Source: Nocardia uniformis NBRC 13702
GTDB taxonomy: Bacteria > Actinomycetota > Actinomycetes > Mycobacteriales > Mycobacteriaceae
DNA length: 64,000 nucleotides
Direction of reading: 5' to 3'
Assembly (NCBI RefSeq): GCF_001613345.1
Contig: NZ_BDCE01000044.1
Location: 1 to 64,000, forward strand
Below the pieces are notes generated by a model that did no database searches, was not told the origin of the DNA, and worked only from the letters and a program-made list of their open reading frames with translations. A program made the position numbers and the translations under genes. Numbering within the stretch: position 1 is the first letter of the stretch; each line of letters opens with the position of its first letter. Positions 1 to 8,280 of the stretch are shown one piece after another.

Positions 1-113
1 CCCAGGACCCGGCGAACGCTGGCCTCGCTCAGTTCACTGTCATCAGACAGCGCCTTCAACGACAGTTGCTCTGCTACAGAGTATTTCGGCCAAAAGTGGC
101 GACCACGCGTCAC
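1..113 (-). CDS. Partial open frame at the window edge, unknown
   Basis: An open frame enters from the left edge and would start at a GTG ending at position 113. It encodes about 37 residues (VTRGRHFWPKYSVAEQLSLK, then a Ser/Asp/Glu/Leu-rich part ending RRVLG). The composition is amphipathic and could be the start of a helical DNA-binding or transposase-like protein, but too little is visible to name a family. No strong ribosome binding site was seen. It is divergent from the ABC transporter gene. Confidence 0.2.
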   Translation of the reverse strand, partial: MTRGRHFWPKYSVAEQLSLKALSDDSELSEASVRRVL

Positions 114-204
114 GAACCTGATGGAGTGCTTCGATTGCGGTAATGGTCAGTCGGGTTTGGGCTCAAGTCGGGCAACATCGAGCAGGATCCCCGGGTTCGC
201 CGAG

Positions 205-220
205 GATGACATCTGTCATC
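205..220. promoter_or_regulatory. Perfect inverted repeat upstream of the ABC/two-component operon
   Basis: GATGACA-TC-TGTCATC has two perfect 7-bp arms and a 2-bp centre. It lies about 80 bp before the ATPase start. ABC-2 exporters encoded with a DesK-like kinase and a NarL/LuxR-type regulator are commonly autoregulated through a palindrome upstream of the operon, so this is the best candidate site for the regulator at 3229-3846. The sequence is observed; the binding is inferred. Confidence 0.45.
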
Positions 221-300
221 GCCCGTACATGAGGAACTCGTCTCAGTTCGGTGACTGCGCGTACTACTGACGCCAGACGGTCTCCGCGAGTGTAGAAACC

Positions 301-1284
301 GTGAACAGGACGAATCGAAGTTCCCACAGTTTCCGCAGTCCAGGGTCATCCGCCGACGTCATCACCGCGCGCGGTCTGCGCCGCACTTACGGCCACGGCA
401 AGAATGCGTTCGAGGCGGTGAAAGGTGTAGACCTCCACGTCGAGGAGGGCGAAGTCTTCGCATTGTTGGGCACCAACGGTGCCGGGAAAACCTCGACGCT
501 CGACACGTTGGAGGGCCTGGCCGCTCCCTCGGGCGGTGCCGTCGAGGTGTTCGGTCTCGATCCGCGCACCGATCGCGAGCAGGTTCGCGCGCAGGTCGGG
601 ATCATGTTGCAGTCCGGCGGGTTACCCGCCGAGTTGACGGTTCGCGAAACGCTCGAGATGTGGCGGGGGACCTGCAGCAATCCGACGACCGCCGATGCCG
701 TTCTCGGACAGGTCGATCTCGTCGATCGTGCCGATACTCGGGTCGGTGCGCTATCGGGCGGGGAGCAGCGCCGCGTCGATCTGGCGTGTGCCCTGCTGGG
801 GCAGCCGCGGTTGTTGTTCCTCGACGAACCGACCACCGGTCTCGATCCGGAAAGCCGCCGTGGCACCTGGCGATTGCTCGCCGACCTCAAAGCGTCCGGG
901 GTGACGATCGTGCTCACGACGCACTATCTGGATGAGGCGGAGGCACTCGCCGACCGGATCGCGATCATGCACAAGGGCGAGATCGCGCGCACCGGCACGC
1001 TGCGTGAAATCGTCGACGGTCATCCTTCGCGGATCGTATTCGACCACCCCGGACTGCCATTGCCGCGGCTGCGGGCCGGGCATATCGACGCGCAGGCACG
1101 CGTCACGGTCAGCACCCACGACCTGCAGGGGACGCTGTTCGAACTGCTCGGTTGGGCGCGTGAGAACGGTCTGCTGTTGGGCGGTCTCGAAGCCCGCGCC
1201 GCCTCGCTGGAGGCGGTTTTCCTCGACATTGCCAACGAATCGGCCGACGCGACCACACCGGAATTGATCGGAGTATCTCGATGA
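301..1284 (+). CDS. ABC-2 type exporter, ATP-binding subunit
   Basis: Cytoplasmic ATPase of a drug, lipid or peptide exporter. Walker A is GTNGAGKT (residues 57-64), the signature is LSGGEQ (about 151-156), and Walker B is LLFLDEPTTGLDP (about 170), followed by an H-loop in TTHYLDEAE. At 327 residues it has the length usual for DrrA-like subunits with a C-terminal extension. The GTG at 301 is the most upstream start; the first 18 residues are low-complexity, so a later start is possible. The gene overlaps the permease by 4 bases (ATGA), and a kinase and response regulator follow. The transported substrate cannot be read from the sequence. Confidence 0.9.
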   Translation: MNRTNRSSHSFRSPGSSADVITARGLRRTYGHGKNAFEAVKGVDLHVEEGEVFALLGTNGAGKTSTLDTLEGLAAPSGGAVEVFGLDPRTDREQVRAQVGIMLQSGGLPAELTVRETLEMWRGTCSNPTTADAVLGQVDLVDRADTRVGALSGGEQRRVDLACALLGQPRLLFLDEPTTGLDPESRRGTWRLLADLKASGVTIVLTTHYLDEAEALADRIAIMHKGEIARTGTLREIVDGHPSRIVFDHPGLPLPRLRAGHIDAQARVTVSTHDLQGTLFELLGWARENGLLLGGLEARAASLEAVFLDIANESADATTPELIGVSR

Positions 1285-2093
1285 CCATCACGGCACCCGC
1301 CACCACCTTCCGCCGCCGCCCGCTCGTCGCGCTCGCCAAGGCCGAATATCTGCAGTTCCGGCGGAACAAGACGCTGGTCTGGATGGCCTTGTTCTTCCCG
1401 GTCGGCATCTCCCTGGCCATGTATTCCATCGCGATCAGAGATCAGGAGCCCACGACAGCCACGGCGGCCATGACCTTCGAGCTGATCGCCTTGGTCGCGC
1501 TGCTATTCGTGCAGTACTACTCGGTGCTGTCGATGGTCACCACGCGCCGTAGCGAAGGCGTGCTGAAACGATTGCGCACGGGAGAAGCCGCCGACTGGCA
1601 GATCCAGACCGCCCCGGCCGTGCCCGGTGCCCTGGTGACAGTGGCCTCCACGCTGCTGGTCGCCGCGGTGGTCTACGGGACCGGCGCGCCCGCCCCGGTC
1701 AACCCGTTGGCAACAGCCCTCGCTGTCATCGGAGGCATCGTCTTGTTCTCCCTGCTCGCGCTGGCGACCAGCGCCGTCACGAAGAACGCCGAGGCCGCAC
1801 AGATCACCTCCCTGCCGGTAATGACAATCGCGATGCTCGGTCTCGCCTCCATCCGGAATATCCTTCCCGACCGGTTGGCCGAGCTGGCCGACTGGACACC
1901 CTTCGCGGCCATCTCCGATCTCGTGTCCCTCGGCGCTTCCGGTAAACCGGCTACCGCCACCACCACCGACGTGGCGCTCGACTTCGCGGGCACCTTCGGC
2001 GAATTCGGCCAACCGTTTGCCACACTGGCGATATGGACCGTCCTGGCGTTCGCGCTGACCCGCAAGAGCTTCCGCTGGGACGACCGCGGTTGA
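1281..2093 (+). CDS. ABC-2 type exporter, permease subunit
   Basis: Integral membrane partner of the preceding ATPase. It is 270 residues with about six hydrophobic segments, beginning after a basic N-terminus (FRRRPLVALAKAEYLQFRRN) typical of ABC-2 permeases. It starts at the ATG within the ATGA overlap with the ATPase stop. Its TGA lies inside or just before the start of the histidine kinase, so all four genes look translationally coupled. The substrate is unknown. Confidence 0.87.
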   Translation: MTITAPATTFRRRPLVALAKAEYLQFRRNKTLVWMALFFPVGISLAMYSIAIRDQEPTTATAAMTFELIALVALLFVQYYSVLSMVTTRRSEGVLKRLRTGEAADWQIQTAPAVPGALVTVASTLLVAAVVYGTGAPAPVNPLATALAVIGGIVLFSLLALATSAVTKNAEAAQITSLPVMTIAMLGLASIRNILPDRLAELADWTPFAAISDLVSLGASGKPATATTTDVALDFAGTFGEFGQPFATLAIWTVLAFALTRKSFRWDDRG

Positions 2094-2098
2094 GCAGC

Positions 2099-3232
2099 AT
2101 GACGTCCTGGTGGCGCGAGCTGTCCGGGCCGGCCAAGTTCCGGCTCTACAGCCGGTTCACCCTCCAGTTCGGTCTCGTCGTGGTGGTCGGCGCTATGGCG
2201 ATCACCACGGACTCGTGGTGGTCGATCCTCGGTGTACTGGTCGCCGGTATCGCGGCCATCGCCGCGGTGGACGCGCAACCCGAGTTCGCGTTGTCATCGA
2301 ACTCGGTGTCGCGGCCCTGGGTTCTACTTTTCGCCACAGTGGTGTTGGCCGGTGTGTGGCTTGTCGCCGTCGTCGTCGCCAGGCTGACCACGGGGGAGTC
2401 GACTTTCGACCATGCACGTCTGACGGGCATTTATGTCGCGGTACTCGCCATGTTCTCCGTCGCTCCGTTCATCCGGCACAAATGGTGGACAGTCCTCGGC
2501 GTCAGCCTCGCCACCGGAATCGCCTTCGGCTCCTCGCTGGCAACAGGATTCGGCACCGCGACGCTGACCCTTATTGTCGGCGGTTTCGTCGTCGGAACGA
2601 CACTGCTGACCATGTGGGGACTGCGGGTCGTCGAAGAACTGGACCGTGCCAAAGCGGTCGAGGCGGACCTGCAGGTAGCCGAGGAGCGGCTGCGCTTCGC
2701 GCGGGATCTGCACGATATCGTCGGCCGTGGCTTCTCGGCGATCGCGGTGAAAAGTGAACTCGCGGTGGTGCTGTCGCGATCCGGGGACACCGATCGGGCG
2801 GAGACCGAGATGGACGAGGTCAAAACGCTCGCCGTCGAATCGATGGGTCAGATGCGCGAACTGGTGCGTGGCTACCGTGGCATCGATCTGCGCGGGGAGG
2901 TCGCCGGAGCCCGGTCACTGCTGTCGGCGGTCGGCTGTCGCCTGGTCGTGGAGGGCGATCCCGCCAATGTTCCGGCGCGGTTCCATGAGGTCGCCGCGTG
3001 GGTGGTGCGCGAGGGTACGACGAATATCGTCGAACACTCGTCGGCGACGTCGGCGATCCTCGCGCTCGGGGATGCGGGGATGTCGCTGCGCAATGACAGC
3101 CCGCACGGCACACCGGGCGAGCGATCCGGCTTGCGTGGCCTCGCCGAGCGGCTCGCACCCCTCGGTGCGACGCTCGACACCAGCGCGTCACAGGATGAAT
3201 TCGTGCTCGAAATCCACTGGGAGAACATATGA
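2099..3232 (+). CDS. Sensor histidine kinase, DesK/NarL-partner type
   Basis: Membrane histidine kinase. The N-terminal ~180 residues form four to six hydrophobic segments with hardly any extracellular domain, which suggests sensing within the membrane. A HisKA_3 dimerisation motif follows (FARDLHDIVGRG, phospho-acceptor His about residue 205), then a HATPase-type ATP-binding region (TTNIVEHS as N-box, GLRGLAERL as G-box). I chose ATG 2099; a TTG at 2090 that overlaps the permease stop is also in frame and would suit the coupled layout. It ends in an ATGA overlap with the response regulator. The probable stimulus is the exporter substrate or membrane state. Confidence 0.88.
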   Translation: MTSWWRELSGPAKFRLYSRFTLQFGLVVVVGAMAITTDSWWSILGVLVAGIAAIAAVDAQPEFALSSNSVSRPWVLLFATVVLAGVWLVAVVVARLTTGESTFDHARLTGIYVAVLAMFSVAPFIRHKWWTVLGVSLATGIAFGSSLATGFGTATLTLIVGGFVVGTTLLTMWGLRVVEELDRAKAVEADLQVAEERLRFARDLHDIVGRGFSAIAVKSELAVVLSRSGDTDRAETEMDEVKTLAVESMGQMRELVRGYRGIDLRGEVAGARSLLSAVGCRLVVEGDPANVPARFHEVAAWVVREGTTNIVEHSSATSAILALGDAGMSLRNDSPHGTPGERSGLRGLAERLAPLGATLDTSASQDEFVLEIHWENI

Positions 3233-3846
3233 TTCCTGTGTTCCTGGCCGACGATGAAACACTCGTCCGGGCCGCGTTGGCGACCATGCTCGGCCTCGAA
3301 GCCGATCTCGAGGTCGTCGATCACGTGGGCTCCGGCGAGGAACTCATCGCCGCCTGGCGCGGTCGCGGCGGCAGCGGTCCGGTCGCGGTGGCTGTCATCG
3401 ATCTGCAAATGCCCGGCATCGACGGCATCGAGACCGCCATCGAACTACAGCGACTCACCCCGGGCGCGGGCACCTTGATCGTCACCAGCCACGGCCGACC
3501 CGGCTATCTCAAACGAGCCCTCGCCGCGGGTGTGCGCGGCTTCCTGCCGAAGACCACCTCGGCGGCGACCCTGGCCGAGGTGATCCGCACCGTCCATCGT
3601 GGTGGCCGATACGTCGACCCCGAGTTGGCCGCGGAAGCCATCAGCGCCGGCGATACCGTCCTCACCGCCCGCGAGGCCGACGTCCTCGAATACGCCATCG
3701 ATGGCGCGCCCGTCGAAGATATCGCCAGACGGGCGCACCTGTCGCCGGGAACCACGCGTAACTACCTATCTTCGGCAATGGCCAAGCTCGGTGTATCCAA
3801 CCGCTACGAAGCCGCGCTCAAAGCCCGTGAGAAGGGCTGGATCTAG
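3229..3846 (+). CDS. NarL/LuxR-family response regulator
   Basis: Cytoplasmic DNA-binding partner of the kinase. The receiver domain carries the acidic pair DD (residues 8-9), phospho-acceptor Asp58 (VIDLQMPG), a conserved Thr/Ser after beta-4 (IVTSH) and Lys in FLPKT. A LuxR-type helix-turn-helix occupies about residues 145-195 (LTAREADVLE, then AKLGVSNRYEA). Length (205 aa) is normal. It is the last gene of the exporter operon and probably regulates that operon through the palindrome at 205-220. Confidence 0.9.
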   Translation: MIPVFLADDETLVRAALATMLGLEADLEVVDHVGSGEELIAAWRGRGGSGPVAVAVIDLQMPGIDGIETAIELQRLTPGAGTLIVTSHGRPGYLKRALAAGVRGFLPKTTSAATLAEVIRTVHRGGRYVDPELAAEAISAGDTVLTAREADVLEYAIDGAPVEDIARRAHLSPGTTRNYLSSAMAKLGVSNRYEAALKAREKGWI

Positions 3847-3929
3847 TCCCGACGGCAGCCCGCGAAGAGGCTCGGGATCTGGTCCGTAAGCACCCGACTC
3901 GACTCTGGCCCGCCGGTGCTGGCGAGGCG

Positions 3930-4583
3930 CTACGCGGGCTCCGACGCGGCCATCTCCCGGCGCACCGTGGAGGTGATTTCGGAGGCGGTGAGGATCATGG
4001 CGACCAGAAAGTCGATCAGTTGGGGGCGGTCGATTTCGAGGTCGCCGCGTAGCCATTCGGTGAGTATGTCCAGGCCGCCGTGGGAGATGGTGCGGGCGGC
4101 CAGTTCGGCGTGGATGCCGGTGACCGCGGCCTCGCCGAGGAGTTCTCGACCCTGATCGATCATGATGCTGGCAGCCACGCTGACGACTTCGGCTCGGCGG
4201 CGGCGCAATTCGGCGGTGGCGTGGAGTTCGAGGAACAGTTGGCGGCGGACGGGGTTGTCCGCGACCGTGGTGACGATGGCTTCCACCACGGTCCGCAATC
4301 GGACTCGTACATCGGCGGGTTCGGTCGTGATGATGGCGACCAATTCGGCTACGAGTTCGGCTTGTTGTTCATCGAGGAGTTCGTTGAGTAACTGGTCGGT
4401 ATCGGCGTAATTTTCGTAGAAATAGCGATCGTTCAGCCCGGCCCGGGCACTCAGTGAGCGCACCCTGAGCCCGGCCAGCCCCTGCTCCGCGATTACCTCG
4501 AGACCGACCTCGCGCAGCCGTTGCCGCCGCTGTGCTCGCCGCTCCTCGGCGCTTCGGCCCGCGTACCGCCTGAGTTCCGACAC
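3930..4583 (-). CDS. TetR-family transcriptional repressor
   Basis: A 217-residue protein with an N-terminal TetR helix-turn-helix (GLEVIAEQGLAGLRVRSLSA, then DRYFYENYADTDQLL) and an all-helical ligand domain. The start is GTG 4583, preceded by GAGGTGG on the minus strand. It is divergently transcribed from the DUF2236 oxygenase across 105 bp that hold two palindromes at 4616-4663, the classic layout of a repressor controlling itself and its neighbour. The ligand is unknown, presumably the substrate or product of the neighbouring enzyme. Confidence 0.9.
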   Translation of the reverse strand: MSELRRYAGRSAEERRAQRRQRLREVGLEVIAEQGLAGLRVRSLSARAGLNDRYFYENYADTDQLLNELLDEQQAELVAELVAIITTEPADVRVRLRTVVEAIVTTVADNPVRRQLFLELHATAELRRRRAEVVSVAASIMIDQGRELLGEAAVTGIHAELAARTISHGGLDILTEWLRGDLEIDRPQLIDFLVAMILTASEITSTVRREMAASEPA

Positions 4584-4615
4584 GTCGCCACCTCGCCTGT
4601 TGCCATGCAGCTGAT

Positions 4616-4663
4616 TTTGGTGAAGACTATCACCAAAATCGTTTGGTGAAGCACTTCACCAAA
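4616..4663. promoter_or_regulatory. Double TetR-type operator in a divergent promoter
   Basis: Two related palindromes sit between the TetR and oxygenase genes. The downstream one is perfect: TTTGGTGAAG-CA-CTTCACCAAA (4642-4663). The upstream one matches it except for the two innermost positions of one arm (TTTGGTGA at 4616-4623 and TCACCAAA at 4630-4637), and extends outward to ATTTTGGTGA...TCACCAAAAT. Their centres are 26 bp apart. The size, symmetry and position fit dimeric TetR sites. Confidence 0.75.
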
Positions 4664-4688
4664 TGGAGCCGCATACAGGAGGCACGCA

Positions 4689-5945
4689 ATGGCGCGTTCC
4701 AATGAGCTGTCCGATCCCGGATTCTTCGGGGAATTCCCGCACAACCTCGGGATCAAGTTCCTCGCACCGGGCGATATTCGGCCCACCGCGGCACAGCGGG
4801 ACGCCTACCGCAAATTCACCCGGATGGGTGATCCCTTGGCCGACGCCGTGGTCGATATGTTCCGTAGCCTGCCCACCGGCCAGGGCCGCCGCATGTTCGA
4901 AATTGCCCTGACTCGCGGTATCGACGCCGTGCCGGACGCCCCCGCGGAGCTGAAAGCATTCTTCGCGCAGGTCGATTCGATCCCGTACTGGGTCGACCAG
5001 GGGAAGCTCGATTACGCCTCTCGGGTCAGCGGCCGGGTCGGACCGTGGACTTTGAACCTGGTGCTGCCCATGATGTCGCTCAATGGCGGCTATCTGGCCT
5101 CGCGCGCGGGCAAGGTCCTGGTCGGCACCGGCGGCCTATCCGCCGAATCGATGGCTCCGCGCCGGGTTTCGGAGACCACCGGCTGGTGGTTCGACGTCAC
5201 CAGCCCCGGCGGCCTCGGCCGGTTCGAGGCCGGATTCAAGAACACACTGCGGGTGCGGCTCATGCACGCCCAGGTGCGCGCGGGTATGAGCCGCCGATCG
5301 GACTGGGACTACGCGAACTGGGATCAGCCGGTGAACCAGTCCCTACTGGCGGGCACCCTGCTGCTGTTCTCGTGGGCGAGCATCATCGGCTGTCAGGTGC
5401 TCGGCATGCAGTTCTCCAAGCAGGAGAAGGAGTCGGTGTACCACCTGTGGCGCTATGTCGGCTATCTGCTCGGGCTCGAATCCGAACTGCTGCCCGCCGA
5501 CGAGGCCGATGCGTGGCGACTCATGTGGTTGCAGGCCGATTACGAATTCCTGCCCGACGAGGATTCCCGCACATTGTCCAAGGCCCTCATCGCATCCATC
5601 GGCTCGATCCACGGCCTGAACGACGACCGCGTGCGGACCCGCGCACTGCGCGCTGTCATCACCGGCTACGCCACCGCCTACGGGCGAATCATGCTGGGCA
5701 AGAAGAACTCCGACTACCTCGGTATGGCCGACAATCGGCTCTTCGTCGCCGCGGTCCTGGCCACGTCCACGATCAATACCGTGATCGAGGTGCCGCGACG
5801 ATTGATACCGGGGGCGACCGGGATCAGTGAGCGGGCCGGACGCCGCGTGACCGGGTGGTTCGTGCGCCGCGTCTTACAGTCCAACAATCCGGACCGCAGC
5901 TACGCGCGGCACGATCGTTTCGCCGACAACCGCTCGGCCGCTTAG
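4689..5945 (+). CDS. DUF2236 / MpaB-type oxygenase (Lcp superfamily)
   Basis: A 418-residue all-helical protein of the DUF2236 family, which includes fungal MpaB and the haem-b latex-clearing oxygenase Lcp. Characteristic stretches are WWFDVTSPGGL, the basic KNTLRVRLMHAQVR helix that in relatives sits near the haem, and HLWRYVGYLLGLESELLP. Strong ribosome binding site AGGAGG at 4677-4682. Unlike secreted Lcp it shows no Tat or Sec signal, so the enzyme is probably intracellular. The divergent TetR gene recalls lcpR-lcp arrangements in other actinobacteria, but the substrate here may well be a lipid or terpenoid rather than rubber. Confidence 0.8.
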   Translation: MARSNELSDPGFFGEFPHNLGIKFLAPGDIRPTAAQRDAYRKFTRMGDPLADAVVDMFRSLPTGQGRRMFEIALTRGIDAVPDAPAELKAFFAQVDSIPYWVDQGKLDYASRVSGRVGPWTLNLVLPMMSLNGGYLASRAGKVLVGTGGLSAESMAPRRVSETTGWWFDVTSPGGLGRFEAGFKNTLRVRLMHAQVRAGMSRRSDWDYANWDQPVNQSLLAGTLLLFSWASIIGCQVLGMQFSKQEKESVYHLWRYVGYLLGLESELLPADEADAWRLMWLQADYEFLPDEDSRTLSKALIASIGSIHGLNDDRVRTRALRAVITGYATAYGRIMLGKKNSDYLGMADNRLFVAAVLATSTINTVIEVPRRLIPGATGISERAGRRVTGWFVRRVLQSNNPDRSYARHDRFADNRSAA

Positions 5946-5948
5946 CAT

Positions 5949-5981
5949 CCACGTCTCGTGCGGGATCCGCACGAGACGTGG
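5949..5981. terminator. Strong hairpin after the oxygenase gene, copy 1 of a repeated hairpin
   Basis: CCACGTCTCGTGCGG-GAT-CCGCACGAGACGTGG has 15-bp perfect arms and a 3-nt loop, starting four bases after the stop codon. No T-run follows, as is common for actinobacterial hairpin terminators. A near-identical hairpin with a paired substitution occurs at 8223-8253. Confidence 0.7.
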
Positions 5982-6264
5982 GCCGTGGTATGCCTGCAAT
6001 GCTGCCGACTATCGACCTTGCAGGATGTACGGCGGGTAGGAGCCGGTGTCCAATCGGCAACGCCATTCCCGGATGGCGCCTTCGCGCTGGAACTGCTGAC
6101 CGGCGTCGATGCATCGGCCATTGGTGGTGTACGAGCCGATATATGGCTGCGTGGACTATCGGCCTGCCCGTATGCGGGGAGAGCCTACGGGCAATGATCG
6201 AGATTCGATGGTGGAATCTCACTATCTCGTGGCTGAAGAATCTTGTGGCCCAGTGGAATTGGAA
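5982..6264. other. Gene-free gap between convergent genes
   Basis: About 280 bases after the hairpin terminator and before the 3' end of the MarR gene. Short open frames exist on both strands, but none has a ribosome binding site or a recognisable product. I see no repeat or RNA gene here. Confidence 0.4.
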
Positions 6265-6765
6265 TCACCTGCCCGACGGCCGTCGCGAATAGGGTTCCAT
6301 ATCGCGGAGCCGTTGCCGGTGGGTTCGTTGTAGTTCGCCCACCCGGGTGAGGAAGCCCGCGATCAATTCGAGTTCTGCGGGGTCGTACCAGCTCAGCATC
6401 ATCTTGTAGCCCTCGTCGACCAGTGTCGATATCAGGTCGTGGACGCGACGGGCGGCGAGATCTGTGGCTACCACGATCACGCGGCGACGATCGGTGGGGT
6501 GTAGTGAGCGGGTGATGTAGCCCTGCTTCTCCAGGCGGTTGAGCATGACCGTGGCGCCCGCGGCAGTCAGGCCCAGTCGTTCGGCCAGCATTCCGGGCGT
6601 TGTGGACTTGCCGTCCCCGAGCAGGACGATTTCCAACGCACGTCGATCGGTCTCGTTCACGCCCAGCAGTCTGATCAATTCGCGAGCCAGATCCTCGAGG
6701 GTTCCGTGATAGAACTCCAGGGCCTTTCTGAGCTCTACTGCGATCGGAGCCGGGTCGGTTGGCAT
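6265..6765 (-). CDS. MarR-family transcriptional regulator
   Basis: A 166-residue winged-helix regulator. The core reads LEIVLLGDGKSTTPGMLAE, GLTAAGATVMLNRLEKQGYI and a basic wing (HPTDRRRVIV), the standard MarR DNA-binding unit, followed by a C-terminal dimerisation helix. I place the start at the ATG ending at 6765 (MPTDPAP); the frame stays open upstream but that part has no MarR-like content. It stands alone between two terminator-like hairpins. The target and ligand are not evident. Confidence 0.85.
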   Translation of the reverse strand: MPTDPAPIAVELRKALEFYHGTLEDLARELIRLLGVNETDRRALEIVLLGDGKSTTPGMLAERLGLTAAGATVMLNRLEKQGYITRSLHPTDRRRVIVVATDLAARRVHDLISTLVDEGYKMMLSWYDPAELELIAGFLTRVGELQRTHRQRLRDMEPYSRRPSGR

Positions 6766-6966
6766 CGGAGGCACAGGCTTCCACCCTCGAACAATTGAAA
6801 CATGAAACCTCTCAACAGGAGTCACCGTCCACGTCAGGGCCGGACATGAACTGTACGACACGGTGACCGAGGTGATGGTCCGCATCGCATACCCGGGTCG
6901 GAGTGGCTTTTACGGAGCGAAAAGCGAAGCAGTGCACGGCAATTGCTCGATATGCCGCGGACAGAA

Positions 6967-7001
6967 CCTGGGCTGGGCCGCGGATAGCGGCTCAGCCCAG
7001 G
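6967..7001 (-). terminator. Hairpin terminator after the secreted-protein gene
   Basis: CCTGGGCTGGGCCGC-GGATA-GCGGCTCAGCCCAGG has 15-bp arms with a single non-Watson-Crick position. It lies about 60 bp past the stop codon of the leftward gene ending at 7063. Confidence 0.6.
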
Positions 7002-7062
7002 TAGTCACCACATTTCGTCAGCGCGGGTACCGGCCGTCACGCTGTCGCGTCCTCCCCGGGAC

Positions 7063-7683
7063 TCAGCTGACAGCCGTGGTGGTGAGCGTCGGAGACGGAT
7101 CCGGATAGCATGCGGTCGCGACATTGCCGACGAAGGAAACCCTGGTCGTCATGGTCATACCGGGGTTGGCATGACTGGTCCCCGCGTACTGACTGGTGAT
7201 CGGCGTTCCCGAAGCGCCGGCCGTGACATTGATGGTTACCGCGGGCGGGGTGAAGCTGGTGCCGCCCGCGATCGGACCCGGCACGGTGAGCACGATATTC
7301 CCGCCCGAGGTGGTGACGGTGCCGGCCACGGTGCCTCCGGAGGCGGTCGCCGAGACCAGCGTCGAATTGGCCGGCGTCGGGAAGGTCATCTTCAGGTTGC
7401 TGATATTCGTCACGGTGAATCCGGAGGCCGAACTGGGAACCGTGGACACACCGGGGGTGAGGGTGATAGCCACGGCGGAGCCGGATGCCGCCGAACTCGG
7501 TGCGGTGCCGTCGACCGAGGTGGTCATGCTCGAGGTTTGGCCTATCCCGAAGATCGTGCCCTTGCAACTCCAGTTCACGCTGACGGGGACGGCATTTGCG
7601 GGTGTGGCGAAACAGAAGAGCGTGGCAAGCGCCACCGGAGCAACGACGCCGGCACGAAACAACACGGATGCGGTCGATCTCAT
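7063..7683 (-). CDS. Secreted beta-rich protein of unknown function
   Basis: A 206-residue exported protein. I chose ATG 7683 because a GGAG motif lies 6-9 bases upstream and because a signal peptide then begins at once (MRSTASVLFRAGVVAPVALA, cleavage probably after TPANA). The mature part is Ser/Thr/Gly/Val-rich with alternating beta-like stretches and one Cys near each end (NWSCKG and TACYPD) that could form a disulphide. It resembles the small secreted 'VNWSCKG' proteins common in Nocardia and Mycobacterium, but I cannot assign a function. It is monocistronic with its own terminator. Confidence 0.75.
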   Translation of the reverse strand: MRSTASVLFRAGVVAPVALATLFCFATPANAVPVSVNWSCKGTIFGIGQTSSMTTSVDGTAPSSAASGSAVAITLTPGVSTVPSSASGFTVTNISNLKMTFPTPANSTLVSATASGGTVAGTVTTSGGNIVLTVPGPIAGGTSFTPPAVTINVTAGASGTPITSQYAGTSHANPGMTMTTRVSFVGNVATACYPDPSPTLTTTAVS

Positions 7684-8222
7684 AACTATCTCCAAAAATG
7701 TGAAGCAATGGCACGGCCCGGTATCGCGAGCCGTAATCGTAAGAGATTTGAAATGTAACCTGTTCTCATCTGGCTGGGGCGAAATCGGCAATAACGGTTC
7801 GGTATCGATGGGTCTTGTTGCGCGGCGGTGCGGTATGTATTTATCTGTAGTTAAATATTCACTATGGAAAGTTAATTCTTCTAAGATATTGACGCGAATC
7901 AGTCAATCCACTGTCGTGGATCTAGAGGTCATACGGGGTCGATTCGTGGAAGTATAAGGCGCTGACCTGGTATTTCGTCGATTCTGGCATAGATTGACCG
8001 GCGTGTGTTCGCGTGTCTCGAGTTTCTCTTGCCGAAAGTGGGGTGCGACATCGAAGGTTGGCATTATTGGTTCTTCGCAACCCGCCTGACCATTCGATCC
8101 ATCTGCTGTAGAGATATCGAGACAGTCACGTCGATGCGAATGAGACGTTTCCTCGGGTGATTCCCGAATACGCCGCAGAGCTGATTTCAAGCGGCTGGCA
8201 GGTATGGGACCACAGACAGCCT
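7684..8222. other. AT-richer gene-free region
   Basis: About 540 bases, clearly less GC-rich than the surroundings, especially 7740-8150 (runs such as TTAAATATTC and TTAATTCTTCTAAG). No open frame here shows actinobacterial codon bias. The left part must hold the promoter of the secreted-protein gene, whose start is at 7683. It may also contain a small RNA or the remnant of transferred DNA; nothing specific was recognised. Confidence 0.5.
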
Positions 8223-8253
8223 CACGTTTCGCGCGGGATCCGCACGAAACGTG
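8223..8253 (-). terminator. Hairpin after the KAS III-like gene, copy 2 of a repeated hairpin
   Basis: CACGTTTCGCGCGG-GAT-CCGCACGAAACGTG. In the transcript of the leftward gene, the single imperfect position becomes a G-U pair, so the 14-bp stem is fully paired on that strand. Loop and flank (GAT, then GGGCCGTG) match the hairpin at 5949-5981. Confidence 0.65.
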
Positions 8254-8280
8254 GGCCGTGTGTGCAGTCGAATCCGATGG

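Noticed and set aside
2110..2757. Overlapping frame inside the histidine kinase gene
   Set aside because: Arg/Gly-rich out-of-frame translation with no domain; the kinase frame has all expected motifs.
4689..5945. Secreted rubber oxygenase Lcp
   Set aside because: No Tat or Sec signal is encoded, so an extracellular rubber-cleaving role is not supported.
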